NCBI GenBank assembly: GCA_934358955.1 | Contig: CAKRLC010000055.1 | Span: 1 to 18,218, forward strand | Length of the DNA: 18,218 bases | Source of the DNA: an uncultured Roseburia sp. | Lineage (GTDB): Bacteria > Bacillota > Clostridia > Lachnospirales > Lachnospiraceae | Direction of reading: 5' to 3' | In this document: in pieces, positions 1-6,959 of the stretch | How the letters are laid out: every line of letters begins with the position of its first letter | Position numbering within the stretch: the first letter of the stretch is position 1 | Made by a program: the position numbers and the translations under genes | Notes under the pieces: model-generated | Seen by the model: the letters and a program-made list of their open reading frames with translations, nothing else | What the model was told of the DNA's origin: nothing | The model's database searches: none

Positions 1-45
1 AACAACGCATAAAAAGATGCAAATAACAGAAAATAATCGAAATAA

Positions 46-107
46 TGTGTATATATCTGACAACATGTGGATAACTCTGTGGATAATGTTGATAAAACTG
101 TAAATAA
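46..107 (-). promoter_or_regulatory. Cluster of DnaA boxes (possible oriC-like element)
   Basis: Two perfect copies of the DnaA box (TTATCCACA read on the minus strand, TGTGGATAA on the plus strand) lie at 66-74 and 78-86. They are followed immediately by a one-mismatch copy TGTTGATAA at 87-95 and a two-mismatch copy TGTAAATAA at 99-107. A further two-mismatch copy TGTGTATAT is at 46-54. All face the same way, with start-to-start spacing of 12, 9 and 12 bp in the main block. The flank at 100-190 is very AT-rich, as an unwinding element would be. Clusters like this mark oriC or DnaA-controlled promoters in Firmicutes. Whether dnaA lies just left of the window cannot be seen. Confidence 0.6.
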
Positions 108-248
108 GCTATTTGTAAAATAATTGTCAAAAAATAATGAAAAAAGAGTAACGAAATATTCAAAAGTTTCTGAAAAAAACCAGTAAAACGGTATCATTTC
201 TGTGAAAGCTATAGTAAAATAAGGGCGGCTGGCCCATATGGATTTGAA

Positions 249-294
249 TGTCAAAAAGGATTGCATTTTAGTTTATGATGTAGACCTTTTGACA
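249..294. repeat. Inverted repeat upstream of the YitT gene
   Basis: TGTCAAAAAGG at 249-259 is the inverse of CCTTTTGACA at 285-294, with a single extra A in the left arm and a spacer of about 25 bp. The right arm lies just upstream of a TATAAT (305-310) and the ATG at 331, so it could be a regulator site or the base of a leader RNA stem. A related phrase, CCCTTTGACACCGAA, recurs at 8169-8183 just before a terminator, which suggests a dispersed motif. No regulator can be named. Confidence 0.4.
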
Positions 295-330
295 CCCGAA
301 TCTCTATAATAAAAAAACAGAGGATAGAAA

Positions 331-1197
331 ATGTTAGAAAACAGAGGACGTATAAAACGAACAATAGAAGAGTACATTGTGTTGACAGTTGCAACACTGA
401 TCCTTGTGGTAGGTGTATATCTGTTTAAATTCCCGAATAATTTTTCTTTTGGAGGGGTTACAGGTATTGCAGTTGTGTTAGGTGCAGTAATGCCGGTAAG
501 TCCTGGAAGCATTACATTTGTGATCAATATGGCTTTGCTCGTAGTTGGCTTTATTTTTCTTGGAAAAAGCTTTGGTATAAAAACAGTATATGTCAGTGTG
601 CTGACTTCCGTAGGGTTAAGTGCAGCAGAGCGTTGGTTCCCAATGAACAGTCCGCTGACACAGCAGCCGGTGTTAGAGTTGATTTATGCGATCGTGCTTC
701 CGGCGGTGAGCGCGGCAATTTTATTTAATATCGGAGCTTCCGGTGGTGGAACAGATATTATTGCAATGATCCTGAAAAAATATACGAAGCTAAATATTGG
801 GGCAGCGCTGTTTGTCGTAGATCTTTTTATTGTACTGTCATCCTGTCTCGTATTCGATGCACAGACAGGGTTATTTTCGCTGTGTGGTCTGCTTGCAAAA
901 TCACTCGTTGTGGATAATGTCATTGAAAATATTAATCTTTGCAAATATTTTACGATCGTATGCAACGATCCGCAGCCAATCTGCGATTTTATTACACAGA
1001 AGTTAAACCGGAGCGCAACCGTTTATCGCGCGGAAGGGGCTTATCAGCATAATCAGAAGAGTGTTATCATGACGGTTATGAAGCGGAGCCAGGCAGTAGA
1101 GCTTCGTAATTTTATTCATGAGACGCAGCCATCGGCATTTATTGCGATCACGAACAGCAGTGAGATCATCGGAAAGGGATTCCGCGGTCTGAACTAA
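331..1197 (+). CDS. YitT family membrane protein (DUF161 + DUF2179)
   Basis: This 288-residue protein has the YitT architecture: about six hydrophobic segments (near residues 16-32, 41-54, 61-77, 84-98, 115-135 and 157-176) followed by a soluble C-terminal DUF2179 domain from about residue 206. The glycine-rich patches FGGVTGIAVVLGA and GASGGGTDIIA are typical of the family. Members sit in the cytoplasmic membrane; their substrate or function is not established. The start at 331 is supported by AGAGGA at 319-324, six bases upstream. The gene appears to stand alone: the next gene is 120 bp away and has its own promoter. The family assignment is secure from the pattern; no transport activity is claimed. 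Confidence 0.88.
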   Translation: MLENRGRIKRTIEEYIVLTVATLILVVGVYLFKFPNNFSFGGVTGIAVVLGAVMPVSPGSITFVINMALLVVGFIFLGKSFGIKTVYVSVLTSVGLSAAERWFPMNSPLTQQPVLELIYAIVLPAVSAAILFNIGASGGGTDIIAMILKKYTKLNIGAALFVVDLFIVLSSCLVFDAQTGLFSLCGLLAKSLVVDNVIENINLCKYFTIVCNDPQPICDFITQKLNRSATVYRAEGAYQHNQKSVIMTVMKRSQAVELRNFIHETQPSAFIAITNSSEIIGKGFRGLN

Positions 1198-1208
1198 TGG
1201 CAGACAGT

Positions 1209-1237
1209 TTGCCAGAATAAGGAAATTGTGCTAAAAT
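1209..1237 (+). promoter_or_regulatory. Sigma-A promoter for the UDPGP gene
   Basis: TTGCCA (1209-1214) and TAAAAT (1232-1237) are separated by exactly 17 bp. The -10 is extended by TGC at 1229-1231. It lies 80 bp upstream of the ATG at 1318 and 12 bp after the yitT stop, so the gene is probably transcribed on its own. Confidence 0.65.
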
Positions 1238-1317
1238 GACATTAGTCATTGAAAGCGAAACAATGTTTTTTAACCATGATATAAAGGCGGTATACCGAAA
1301 AGAGAAGGAGAAGTCGG

Positions 1318-2526
1318 ATGAACATTTGGGAGAGTGAAAAACAGAGCTATATAAAAGCATGTATGGGACGGAATTCAGAAGCACAGAATGAGCAGTTGGA
1401 GAAAAAACTGTCAGCAATTGACTGGACAATTCTTGAGAATATTGAACGGAAGGAAACGGTAAATGAAAGAGGCGTTTTTGCTCCGCTGGAAGCAGTTGAG
1501 GTTTCTGAGATCGAGGCAAGAAAAGAAGAATTTAAAAAGGCAGGAATAGAGGCTTTACAGGCAGAAAAAGTCGGCGCAGTTCTTTTGGCCGGGGGACAGG
1601 GTACAAGACTCGGACTTGATAAACCAAAAGGAACCTTAAATATTGGTGTGAACCGGGAATTATATCTGTTTGAACAGTTATTCCGTAATCTGATGGATGT
1701 GACAGATGAGGCAGGTGCCTATGTGCCGATGTATATCATGACAAGCAATATCAATCATGATGATACCGTAGCATTCTTCAAGGAACATGCGTATTTCGGT
1801 TACCCGGAGGAATATGTGAGATTTTTTGTTCAGGAGATGGTTCCGGCATGCGATTATGAGGGGCGTGTCTATATGGCATCTGACGAGGAAGTTGCCATGT
1901 CACCAAATGGAAATGGCGGCTGGTTTGGCTCTATGGTCACAGCAGGTCTTTTGGATGACATCCATGCAAGAGGCATTGAGTGGCTGAACGTTTTTGCAGT
2001 AGACAACTGCTTACAGAGAATCGCAGATCCACTTTTTGTAGGAGCAACGATCGTGTCCGGCTGCGAAAGTGGAGCAAAGGTTGTACGTAAGGCTGCACCG
2101 GATGAAAAAGTAGGTGTGTTATGCACCGAAGACGGAAAACCATCCATTGCAGAATATTACGAGATGACAGAAGAGATGGCAACGGCGAGAAAAGAAAACG
2201 GCGATTTGTTATACGGTTTTGGTGTTATTTTAAATTACCTGTTCTCAGAGAAAAAATTAGAGCAGATCGCAGATGCACATATGCCGATCCATGTGGTGGA
2301 GAAGAAGATTCCGCATGTTGACACAAATGGAGTAATGATAAAACCGGAACAGCCAAACGGATATAAGTTTGAAACATTAGTTCTTGATATGGTTCATATG
2401 ATGGAGAACTGTATTCCGTATGAAGTAGTGCGGGAAAGAGAATTTGCACCGATCAAGAATCTTCATGGAGTGGATTCTTTAGATAGTGCCAGAGAATTAA
2501 TGAAGGGCTGTGGAATTGAGTTATAG
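1318..2526 (+). CDS. UDPGP-family (UAP1-like) UTP-sugar-1-phosphate uridylyltransferase
   Basis: This 402-residue protein belongs to the eukaryote-type UDPGP family, which joins UTP to a sugar 1-phosphate to give a UDP-sugar and pyrophosphate. The nucleotide-binding loop LAGGQGTRLG lies at residues 90-99, followed by KPKG. NGNGGW at 197-202, a downstream VDN motif, and a KVGVL...EYYEMTEE stretch resemble UDP-N-acetylhexosamine pyrophosphorylases (UAP1) more than UDP-glucose pyrophosphorylases. The true substrate (GlcNAc-1-P, GalNAc-1-P, Glc-1-P) cannot be told from sequence alone. The start is supported by AAGGAG at 1305-1310. The gene is flanked by its own promoter and a strong terminator, so it is monocistronic. 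It would act in the cytoplasm, supplying wall or glycan precursors. Confidence 0.87.
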   Translation: MNIWESEKQSYIKACMGRNSEAQNEQLEKKLSAIDWTILENIERKETVNERGVFAPLEAVEVSEIEARKEEFKKAGIEALQAEKVGAVLLAGGQGTRLGLDKPKGTLNIGVNRELYLFEQLFRNLMDVTDEAGAYVPMYIMTSNINHDDTVAFFKEHAYFGYPEEYVRFFVQEMVPACDYEGRVYMASDEEVAMSPNGNGGWFGSMVTAGLLDDIHARGIEWLNVFAVDNCLQRIADPLFVGATIVSGCESGAKVVRKAAPDEKVGVLCTEDGKPSIAEYYEMTEEMATARKENGDLLYGFGVILNYLFSEKKLEQIADAHMPIHVVEKKIPHVDTNGVMIKPEQPNGYKFETLVLDMVHMMENCIPYEVVREREFAPIKNLHGVDSLDSARELMKGCGIEL

Positions 2527-2580
2527 AATACCACATGTCATAACCGGTGCAGGATTAGAAAAGGATAAAGAGTAAAAATA

Positions 2581-2644
2581 AAAACAACCTTCGAAATATC
2601 AGAGATGAGAATCATCAGAAATGGCGTTTCGAAGGTTGTTTTTT
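2581..2644 (+). terminator. Intrinsic terminator with a 16-bp perfect stem
   Basis: AAAACAACCTTCGAAA (2581-2596) pairs perfectly with TTTCGAAGGTTGTTTT (2627-2642), and the T-run continues to 2644. The 30-nt loop holds a second small hairpin, GATGA-GAA-TCATC (2604-2616). The A-run on the left arm means it could also terminate minus-strand transcripts. It ends the UDPGP gene. Confidence 0.85.
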
Positions 2645-2686
2645 AGAAAAATTTAACAGGTGCTTCACATGGAGTTTAGGATTATC

Positions 2687-2695
2687 TGCTATACT
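2687..2695 (+). promoter_or_regulatory. Extended -10 element upstream of the RelQ-type gene
   Basis: TGC-TATACT (2687-2695) is a good extended -10, 35 bp upstream of the ATG at 2731. No good -35 is found at normal spacing; the best, TTCACA at 2664-2669, is 20 bp away. Extended -10 promoters often tolerate a poor -35. It lies between the upstream terminator and the gene, where a promoter is needed. Confidence 0.45.
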
Positions 2696-2730
2696 ATTTT
2701 TATCATAGAGAATGCATTGAGGAGAAAGAG

Positions 2731-3465
2731 ATGCAAGAGGGCGAGAATAATATAATAGTAGAAAAATATGACGAGGAAGATTCCATGATCTGCGTGAATG
2801 AATTGGTGCCGGTCGCTACCCCATATGAGAATAATATGGAACGGATCGCAGATATGACGGAAGAATTTTCCAGAAGTATTGAACCATTGTTAAGAATGTA
2901 TAATGCAGCAATGAGCGTGACGACGGCCAGACTTGAGATCATTAAAGATGAATTCAAGTATAAGAAGCTTCGATGTCCGATCCATCATATTGATACGAGG
3001 TTAAAATCAGCAAAGAGTATTCTTGGCAAGCTTCAGAAGAAAGACTATCCGTTAACATTAAGTGCTGCATGTAATAATATTTATGATATTGCAGGAATCC
3101 GTGTTGTCTGTCCATATATCAAAGATGTATATCTGATCCGTGACAGGATTTTGGCACAGGATGATGTTGTGATCATGAAGATCAAGGATTATATAGAAGA
3201 ACCAAAGGCAAATGGTTACCGGAGCCTGCATATGCTGATCCGTGTGCCGGTTTATTTTATGAATAAAAAACAGATGGTGCCGGTCGAGCTGCAGATCCGC
3301 ACACAGGCGATGGATCTGTGGGCGAGCTTAGAACATGATATTAAGTATAAATCACTTTATCAGGGGAATACCACAGACTTTGGGGATGAACTGAAAGAGT
3401 GCAGCAGGCTCATCTATGAAGCGGAAGAGAAGATGGAAGCAATGAACGAAGTTTTAGAGCCGTAA
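2731..3465 (+). CDS. relQ: Small alarmone synthetase, RelQ/YjbM type GTP pyrophosphokinase
   Basis: This 244-residue protein consists almost wholly of one RelA/SpoT synthetase domain, without the HD hydrolase, TGS or ACT domains of full-length Rel. It would transfer pyrophosphate from ATP to GDP or GTP to make (p)ppGpp. Visible motifs are the lysine-rich RLKSAKSILGKL stretch, DIAGIRVV at about 119-126, NGYRSLHM at 161-168 and ELQIRTQAMDLWASLEHDIKYK-like sequence from about 186. The C-terminal helical tail matches the oligomerising tail of RelQ. It is somewhat longer than the roughly 210-residue Bacillus YjbM because of an acidic N-terminal extension of about 30 residues. GAGGAG at 2719-2724 supports the start. 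The gene is monocistronic. Confidence 0.88.
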   Translation: MQEGENNIIVEKYDEEDSMICVNELVPVATPYENNMERIADMTEEFSRSIEPLLRMYNAAMSVTTARLEIIKDEFKYKKLRCPIHHIDTRLKSAKSILGKLQKKDYPLTLSAACNNIYDIAGIRVVCPYIKDVYLIRDRILAQDDVVIMKIKDYIEEPKANGYRSLHMLIRVPVYFMNKKQMVPVELQIRTQAMDLWASLEHDIKYKSLYQGNTTDFGDELKECSRLIYEAEEKMEAMNEVLEP

Positions 3466-3610
3466 GGGTGGGGAAAGTGCCTGCTCAAGTGACAAAAAAC
3501 TGTCATCCTGCAGTGAGATGGCGGAAGTGCAATGGAACGGAGTTCTGATAAAAGACAAAAAAGAGTATAAACTTTATTTTTTTCGTGGATAGGGCAGAAC
3601 TTATTATGGC

Positions 3611-3653
3611 ACAGAAAAGCCGTCCAGACTTGAGGTCTGGGCGGCTTTTCTGT
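3611..3653. terminator. GC-rich, bidirectional-looking terminator
   Basis: ACAGAAAAGCCGTCCAGAC (3611-3629) pairs with GTCTGGGCGGCTTTTCTGT (3635-3653). There is a single G-U pair and a TTGAG loop. The A4 and T4 tracts sit inside the stem, so either strand could terminate. It lies 146 bp after the alarmone synthetase stop and just before the copper operon promoter. The bases between (3466-3610) show no gene; they hold only a weak TGACA/TGTCA hairpin (3490-3505). Confidence 0.75.
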
Positions 3654-3695
3654 GGATTGTGAAAAAAACTCTCAATAGAAAATGCGCAAAGAACC

Positions 3696-3724
3696 TTGAC
3701 AGAAAAGGTGAGCAGAGATATAGT
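3696..3724 (+). promoter_or_regulatory. Consensus promoter of the copper operon
   Basis: TTGACA (3696-3701) and TATAGT (3719-3724) are separated by exactly 17 bp. The predicted transcription start is about 3731, inside the CsoR operator. This is a near-consensus sigma-A promoter, suited to control by a repressor. Confidence 0.85.
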
Positions 3725-3728
3725 TTAG

Positions 3729-3745
3729 ATACCCCATAGGGGTAT
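3729..3745. promoter_or_regulatory. CsoR copper-repressor operator
   Basis: ATACCCC-ATA-GGGGTAT is a perfect inverted repeat, seven bases per arm with a three-base centre. It matches the form of known CsoR operators (an ATACCC/GGGTAT palindrome with a G/C-rich core). It starts five bases after the -10 and covers the predicted transcription start, 36 bp upstream of csoR itself, which implies autorepression released by Cu(I). Confidence 0.85.
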
Positions 3746-3780
3746 GTGAAACAACAAAAACACAGGAGGAGATTTTAGAT

Positions 3781-4095
3781 ATGACATGTTGTTGTAACTG
3801 CAGGAATGAAGAAAATGTGAAGCACAAACAGCGTGATGAACAGGAGAAGAAGGCGCTGATGACACGCTTAAGCCGTATTGAAGGCCAGGTGCGGGGCGTG
3901 AAGAGCATGGTGGAGGAAGACCGTTACTGTGTGGATATCTTAACGCAGGTGTCTGCGATCCAGGCAGCATTAAACGGCTTCAACAAAGAACTTCTTGCAC
4001 GCCATATCAAAACCTGTGTTTCCGATGATATCCGGGAGGGAAATGAGGAAGCGGTGGATGAACTCTGCGAGCTTCTGAAAAAACTTATGAAATAG
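3781..4095 (+). CDS. csoR: CsoR copper-sensing transcriptional repressor
   Basis: This 104-residue all-helical protein belongs to the CsoR/RcnR (DUF156) family. It should bind the operator at 3729-3745 when copper-free and release it on binding Cu(I). The copper ligands of the CsoR fingerprint are present with the family spacing: Cys50 (in RYCVDIL), His75 and Cys79 (in ARHIKTC). The conserved LSRIEGQVRGVKSM helix is at 30-43. The N-terminus carries an extra cysteine cluster, CCCNC at 3-7, which is absent from the textbook Mycobacterium and Bacillus proteins and could be a further metal site. AGGAGGA at 3764-3770 supports the start. The copper ATPase follows 18 bp downstream, so the two form an operon. 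Confidence 0.93.
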   Translation: MTCCCNCRNEENVKHKQRDEQEKKALMTRLSRIEGQVRGVKSMVEEDRYCVDILTQVSAIQAALNGFNKELLARHIKTCVSDDIREGNEEAVDELCELLKKLMK

Positions 4096-4113
4096 ACAGA
4101 AAGGACAAGAGAC

Positions 4114-6804
4114 ATGAAAGAGAGATTTGATGTGACAGGAATGACCTGCTCGGCATGCTCTTCCCATGTGGAAAAAAGTGTGGGAAAGCTTACCGGTGTG
4201 AAAAATGTCAGTGTGAATCTGCTGACCAACAGTATGCAGGTCGAATTTGATGAGAATCAGTTAGATACAGCAGGGATCATCAAGGCAGTCGAAGATGCCG
4301 GATACGGTGCGGCTGTGAAGGACGAACATGCAAAAAACGGTGCAAAGGCACAGGGGCAGTCAGAAAATAATGGTGCAGACGGATTGTCTGTGGTTGAACA
4401 GAATGTGAAAAACATGAAGAAGCGGCTGATCGTTTCCCTGATTTTCTGGATTCCGCTAATGTACGTTTCCATGGGACATATGATCTACCAGTGGCTGAAT
4501 ATTCCGATGCCGCCATTTACCATGAACTTTTTACATGGAAATGAGAATGCGATCACTTATGCATTTACACAGTTCTTGCTGCTGCTGCCGATTCTGATCG
4601 CAAATCAGAAATATTTCAAAAACGGATTTAAAACTCTGTGGCACAGAAGTCCGAATATGGACAGCCTGATCGCGATCGGCGCAGGTGCTGCGATCCTCTA
4701 CGGTATTTTTGCTATCTACCGGATCGGTTATGCGATGGGACATGGGGACATGATGGTCGTACACCAGTATGCACATGACCTGTATTTTGAATCCGCAGGA
4801 ACGATTTTAACACTCATCACGATTGGAAAATATCTTGAGACAAAGTCAAAAGGAAAGACAAGCGAAGCCATCACGAAGCTTTTAAATCTTGCACCAAAGA
4901 CCGTCACGGTTGTAAGAGACGGCGTGGAACAGGTCATTGATGCGGCGGATGTGGAAAAAGGCGAGATTTTCCTTGTAAAACCTGGGGAATCTGTAGCGGT
5001 AGACGGTATTGTCATTGAGGGAAAATCATCCTTTGATGAATCCGCGATCACCGGCGAGAGTATTCCGGTCTTAAAACAGGAGGGAGATACGATCGTTTCC
5101 GCTTCCATGAACAAATCCGGACTGATCCGCGCAAAAGCAACCAAAGTCGGGGAAGACACGACGATCGCACAGATTATCCGCCTTGTGGAGGAAGCATCTT
5201 CCAGCAAGGCACCGATCGCGAAAATGGCAGATAAGATCGCCGGTGTATTTGTGCCGACCGTTATTACAATCGCGCTTATTACAGGAGTCATCTGGCTGAT
5301 TTCCGGAGCAACCTTTGAATTTGCAATGTCAACAGCAATCGCCGTCTTAGTTATTTCCTGCCCATGTGCACTTGGACTTGCAACTCCGGTTGCCATTATG
5401 GTAGGAACCGGAAAAGGTGCAGAAAACGGCATTTTGATCAAATCCGGAGACGCTTTAGAGACAGCCCACCAGATCGATACCGTCGTTTTGGACAAGACTG
5501 GAACAATCACACAGGGTAAACCGGTTGTGACTGATATCATCTGCGCTGCCGGAAACAACACAGCTACAGGCAGCAGTGCATCGAAGACACAGATGACAGA
5601 GAAAGATAGCGACAGCCTGTGGCAGAAAGAACAGACTGCACAGCTTCTTCAGATTGCAGGAAGTCTTGAGAAGGGCAGCGAACATCCGCTTGCCGAGGCA
5701 ATTGTCAACTATTGCGAGACAAACAACATTTCTTTGGAAAAAGTAACAGACTTCAACGCTTTATTTGGCAAGGGAATCGAAGGAACTGTTTCCGGTACAC
5801 ATTACTATGCCGGAAATGAAAAAATGATGAAAGAGAAAGGCATCATCCTTTCCACGGAGCAGAATGAACAGATCCATGCGCTTGCAATGCAGGGAAAAAC
5901 ACCATTGCTTTTTTCAACAGAAGAGAAGTTCCTTGGAATTGTCGCTGTTGCAGATGTGGTGAAACCGACCAGCAAAGAGGCAATACAGAAGTTCCGGGAA
6001 TACGGAATCCATGTTATTATGCTGACCGGTGATAATGAAGTAACTGCACAGGCGATCAGGGAACAGGTCGGCATCGACGAAGTCATTGCAGGTGTGCTTC
6101 CAACACAGAAGGAAGAGAAGATCAGTGCTTTAAAACAGGCCGGCCATAAAGTTGCGATGATCGGTGACGGAATCAACGACGCACCGGCACTTGCAGCCGC
6201 GGATGTCGGCATTGCGATCGGAGCCGGAACGGATGTGGCAATCGAGAGCGCTGACATCGTTTTAATGAAAAATGATTTACTTGACGCAGTCGGTGCGGTA
6301 AAATTAAGTAAAGCTGTGATCCGTAATATTAAAGAGAATCTTTTCTGGGCATTTTTCTACAACAGCATCGGGATCCCGCTTGCAGCAGGTGTGTTATATC
6401 CATTTTTTGAGATCAAACTGAACCCGATGTTCGGAGCAGCGGCCATGAGCTTAAGCAGTGTCTGCGTTGTAAGCAATGCATTACGCTTAAGATGGGTGAA
6501 ACTCCGTGAGGAGAAGAACACATCTGTTCAGGAAGAGAAAAATCAGGACAATCAGGCAGATCAGAAAACAAATAAAAATCAAAATAAAGGAGAATCAATT
6601 ATGACAACAACAATTTCAATCGAAGGCATGATGTGTGGACATTGCCAGGCAAGAGTTGAGAAGGCATTAAAAGAGGTCGCAGGCGTAGCCGAAGTTACGG
6701 TAAGCCTTGAGAACAAAAATGCAGTCGTAACAGGTGATGCTTCTGCAGATGCATTAAAACAGGCAGTTGTAGATGCAGGTTATGAAGTGACAGATGTGAA
6801 ATAA
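4114..6804 (+). CDS. copA: Cu(I)-exporting P1B-type ATPase with fused C-terminal CopZ-like domain
   Basis: This 896-residue ATPase uses ATP to drive Cu(I) out across the cytoplasmic membrane. Domains in order: HMA metal-binding domain with GMTCSAC (Cys12, Cys15); four membrane helices within about 103-245; actuator domain with TGES (313-316); membrane helices with the CPC metal site (416-418); phosphorylation motif DKTGT (460-464); nucleotide domain with the P1B hallmark His-Pro (524-525); GDGIND (684-689); two final helices; then a hydrophilic Glu/Gln/Asn/Lys-rich linker of about 35 residues and a second HMA domain (830-896, GMMCGHC, Cys841 and Cys844). A C-terminal HMA is unusual, and its first Met has its own ribosome site (see copZ entry). 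The start at 4114 follows AAAGGA at 4100-4105. A second, slightly low-complexity Ser/Thr-rich insertion lies near 475-500. Confidence 0.93.
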   Translation: MKERFDVTGMTCSACSSHVEKSVGKLTGVKNVSVNLLTNSMQVEFDENQLDTAGIIKAVEDAGYGAAVKDEHAKNGAKAQGQSENNGADGLSVVEQNVKNMKKRLIVSLIFWIPLMYVSMGHMIYQWLNIPMPPFTMNFLHGNENAITYAFTQFLLLLPILIANQKYFKNGFKTLWHRSPNMDSLIAIGAGAAILYGIFAIYRIGYAMGHGDMMVVHQYAHDLYFESAGTILTLITIGKYLETKSKGKTSEAITKLLNLAPKTVTVVRDGVEQVIDAADVEKGEIFLVKPGESVAVDGIVIEGKSSFDESAITGESIPVLKQEGDTIVSASMNKSGLIRAKATKVGEDTTIAQIIRLVEEASSSKAPIAKMADKIAGVFVPTVITIALITGVIWLISGATFEFAMSTAIAVLVISCPCALGLATPVAIMVGTGKGAENGILIKSGDALETAHQIDTVVLDKTGTITQGKPVVTDIICAAGNNTATGSSASKTQMTEKDSDSLWQKEQTAQLLQIAGSLEKGSEHPLAEAIVNYCETNNISLEKVTDFNALFGKGIEGTVSGTHYYAGNEKMMKEKGIILSTEQNEQIHALAMQGKTPLLFSTEEKFLGIVAVADVVKPTSKEAIQKFREYGIHVIMLTGDNEVTAQAIREQVGIDEVIAGVLPTQKEEKISALKQAGHKVAMIGDGINDAPALAAADVGIAIGAGTDVAIESADIVLMKNDLLDAVGAVKLSKAVIRNIKENLFWAFFYNSIGIPLAAGVLYPFFEIKLNPMFGAAAMSLSSVCVVSNALRLRWVKLREEKNTSVQEEKNQDNQADQKTNKNQNKGESIMTTTISIEGMMCGHCQARVEKALKEVAGVAEVTVSLENKNAVVTGDASADALKQAVVDAGYEVTDVK
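6586..6592 (+). promoter_or_regulatory. Internal ribosome-binding site inside copA
   Basis: AAAGGAG at 6586-6592 lies 8 bases before the in-frame ATG at 6601, an ideal Shine-Dalgarno arrangement. It encodes part of the copA linker, so the linker codons double as an initiation region. This is the evidence that the CopZ domain can be made on its own. Confidence 0.65.
6601..6804 (+). CDS. copZ: Nested in-frame CopZ-like copper chaperone (internal start in copA)
   Basis: From the in-frame ATG at 6601 the reading frame encodes a complete 67-residue HMA domain with GMMCGHC (Cys12 and Cys15 of the short product) and the usual length and beta-alpha-beta pattern of CopZ. Free CopZ proteins are about 68-70 residues long, so this is a whole chaperone. 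It has an ideal Shine-Dalgarno, and the preceding linker is hydrophilic and low-complexity, like a former intergenic region. The gene may therefore yield both the long ATPase and a separate chaperone, or it may be a recent copA-copZ fusion after loss of the copA stop. A sequencing error in the upstream stop region is the main alternative. Independent expression is inferred. Confidence 0.6.
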   Translation: MTTTISIEGMMCGHCQARVEKALKEVAGVAEVTVSLENKNAVVTGDASADALKQAVVDAGYEVTDVK

Positions 6805-6857
6805 AAGAGAACCGCCCGGTTTTGGGAGAGGAAGCAGTAACGGCATTTGGATCAATG

Positions 6858-6888
6858 ACAGCCACCGGAGTTCCGGTGGCTGTTGCTT
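6858..6888 (+). terminator. Hairpin terminator of the copper operon
   Basis: ACAGCCACCGG (6858-6868) pairs perfectly with CCGGTGGCTGT (6873-6883), with an AGTT loop. The stem is strong but the following TGCTTTC gives only a weak U-tract, so termination may be incomplete. The tail overlaps the -35 of the next promoter. Confidence 0.6.
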
Positions 6889-6911
6889 TCACGGAAATGA
6901 TAGCTTATAAT
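6883..6911 (+). promoter_or_regulatory. Promoter of the amidase lipoprotein gene
   Basis: TTGCTT (6883-6888) and TATAAT (6906-6911) are 17 bp apart, with the start codon at 6960. The -35 shares its first base with the right arm of the copper operon terminator, so RNA polymerase stalling at one could affect the other. Confidence 0.6.
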
Positions 6912-6959
6912 TGGGATAAAGTATATGCTATTACTTTATGAAATGAGGAACAATCAGCT

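Larger units (their letters stand above)
1..330. other. Gene-free AT-rich segment left of yitT
   Basis: No convincing coding region is seen on either strand in these 330 bases. The segment holds the DnaA box cluster, an AT-rich stretch, a small GGGC/GCCC hairpin at 223-235 and the inverted repeat at 249-294. A TATAAT is present at 305-310, but the TTGACA at 289-294 is only 10 bp away, so the two cannot form an ordinary sigma-A promoter together. The promoter of the following gene is therefore unresolved. Confidence 0.6.

Noticed and set aside
289..310. TTGACA plus TATAAT as the yitT promoter
   Set aside because: Spacing of 10 bp is far below the 16-18 bp that sigma-A needs.
3466..3610. Small RNA or small gene between relQ and the terminator
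   Set aside because: Only a weak TGACA/TGTCA hairpin is visible, without a promoter or ribosome site; nothing supports a gene.
4728..5561. Long 277-codon minus-strand frame opposite copA
   Set aside because: It lies wholly within the well-supported ATPase gene and its Ser/Thr/Ala/Ile-rich translation is typical of an antisense shadow.
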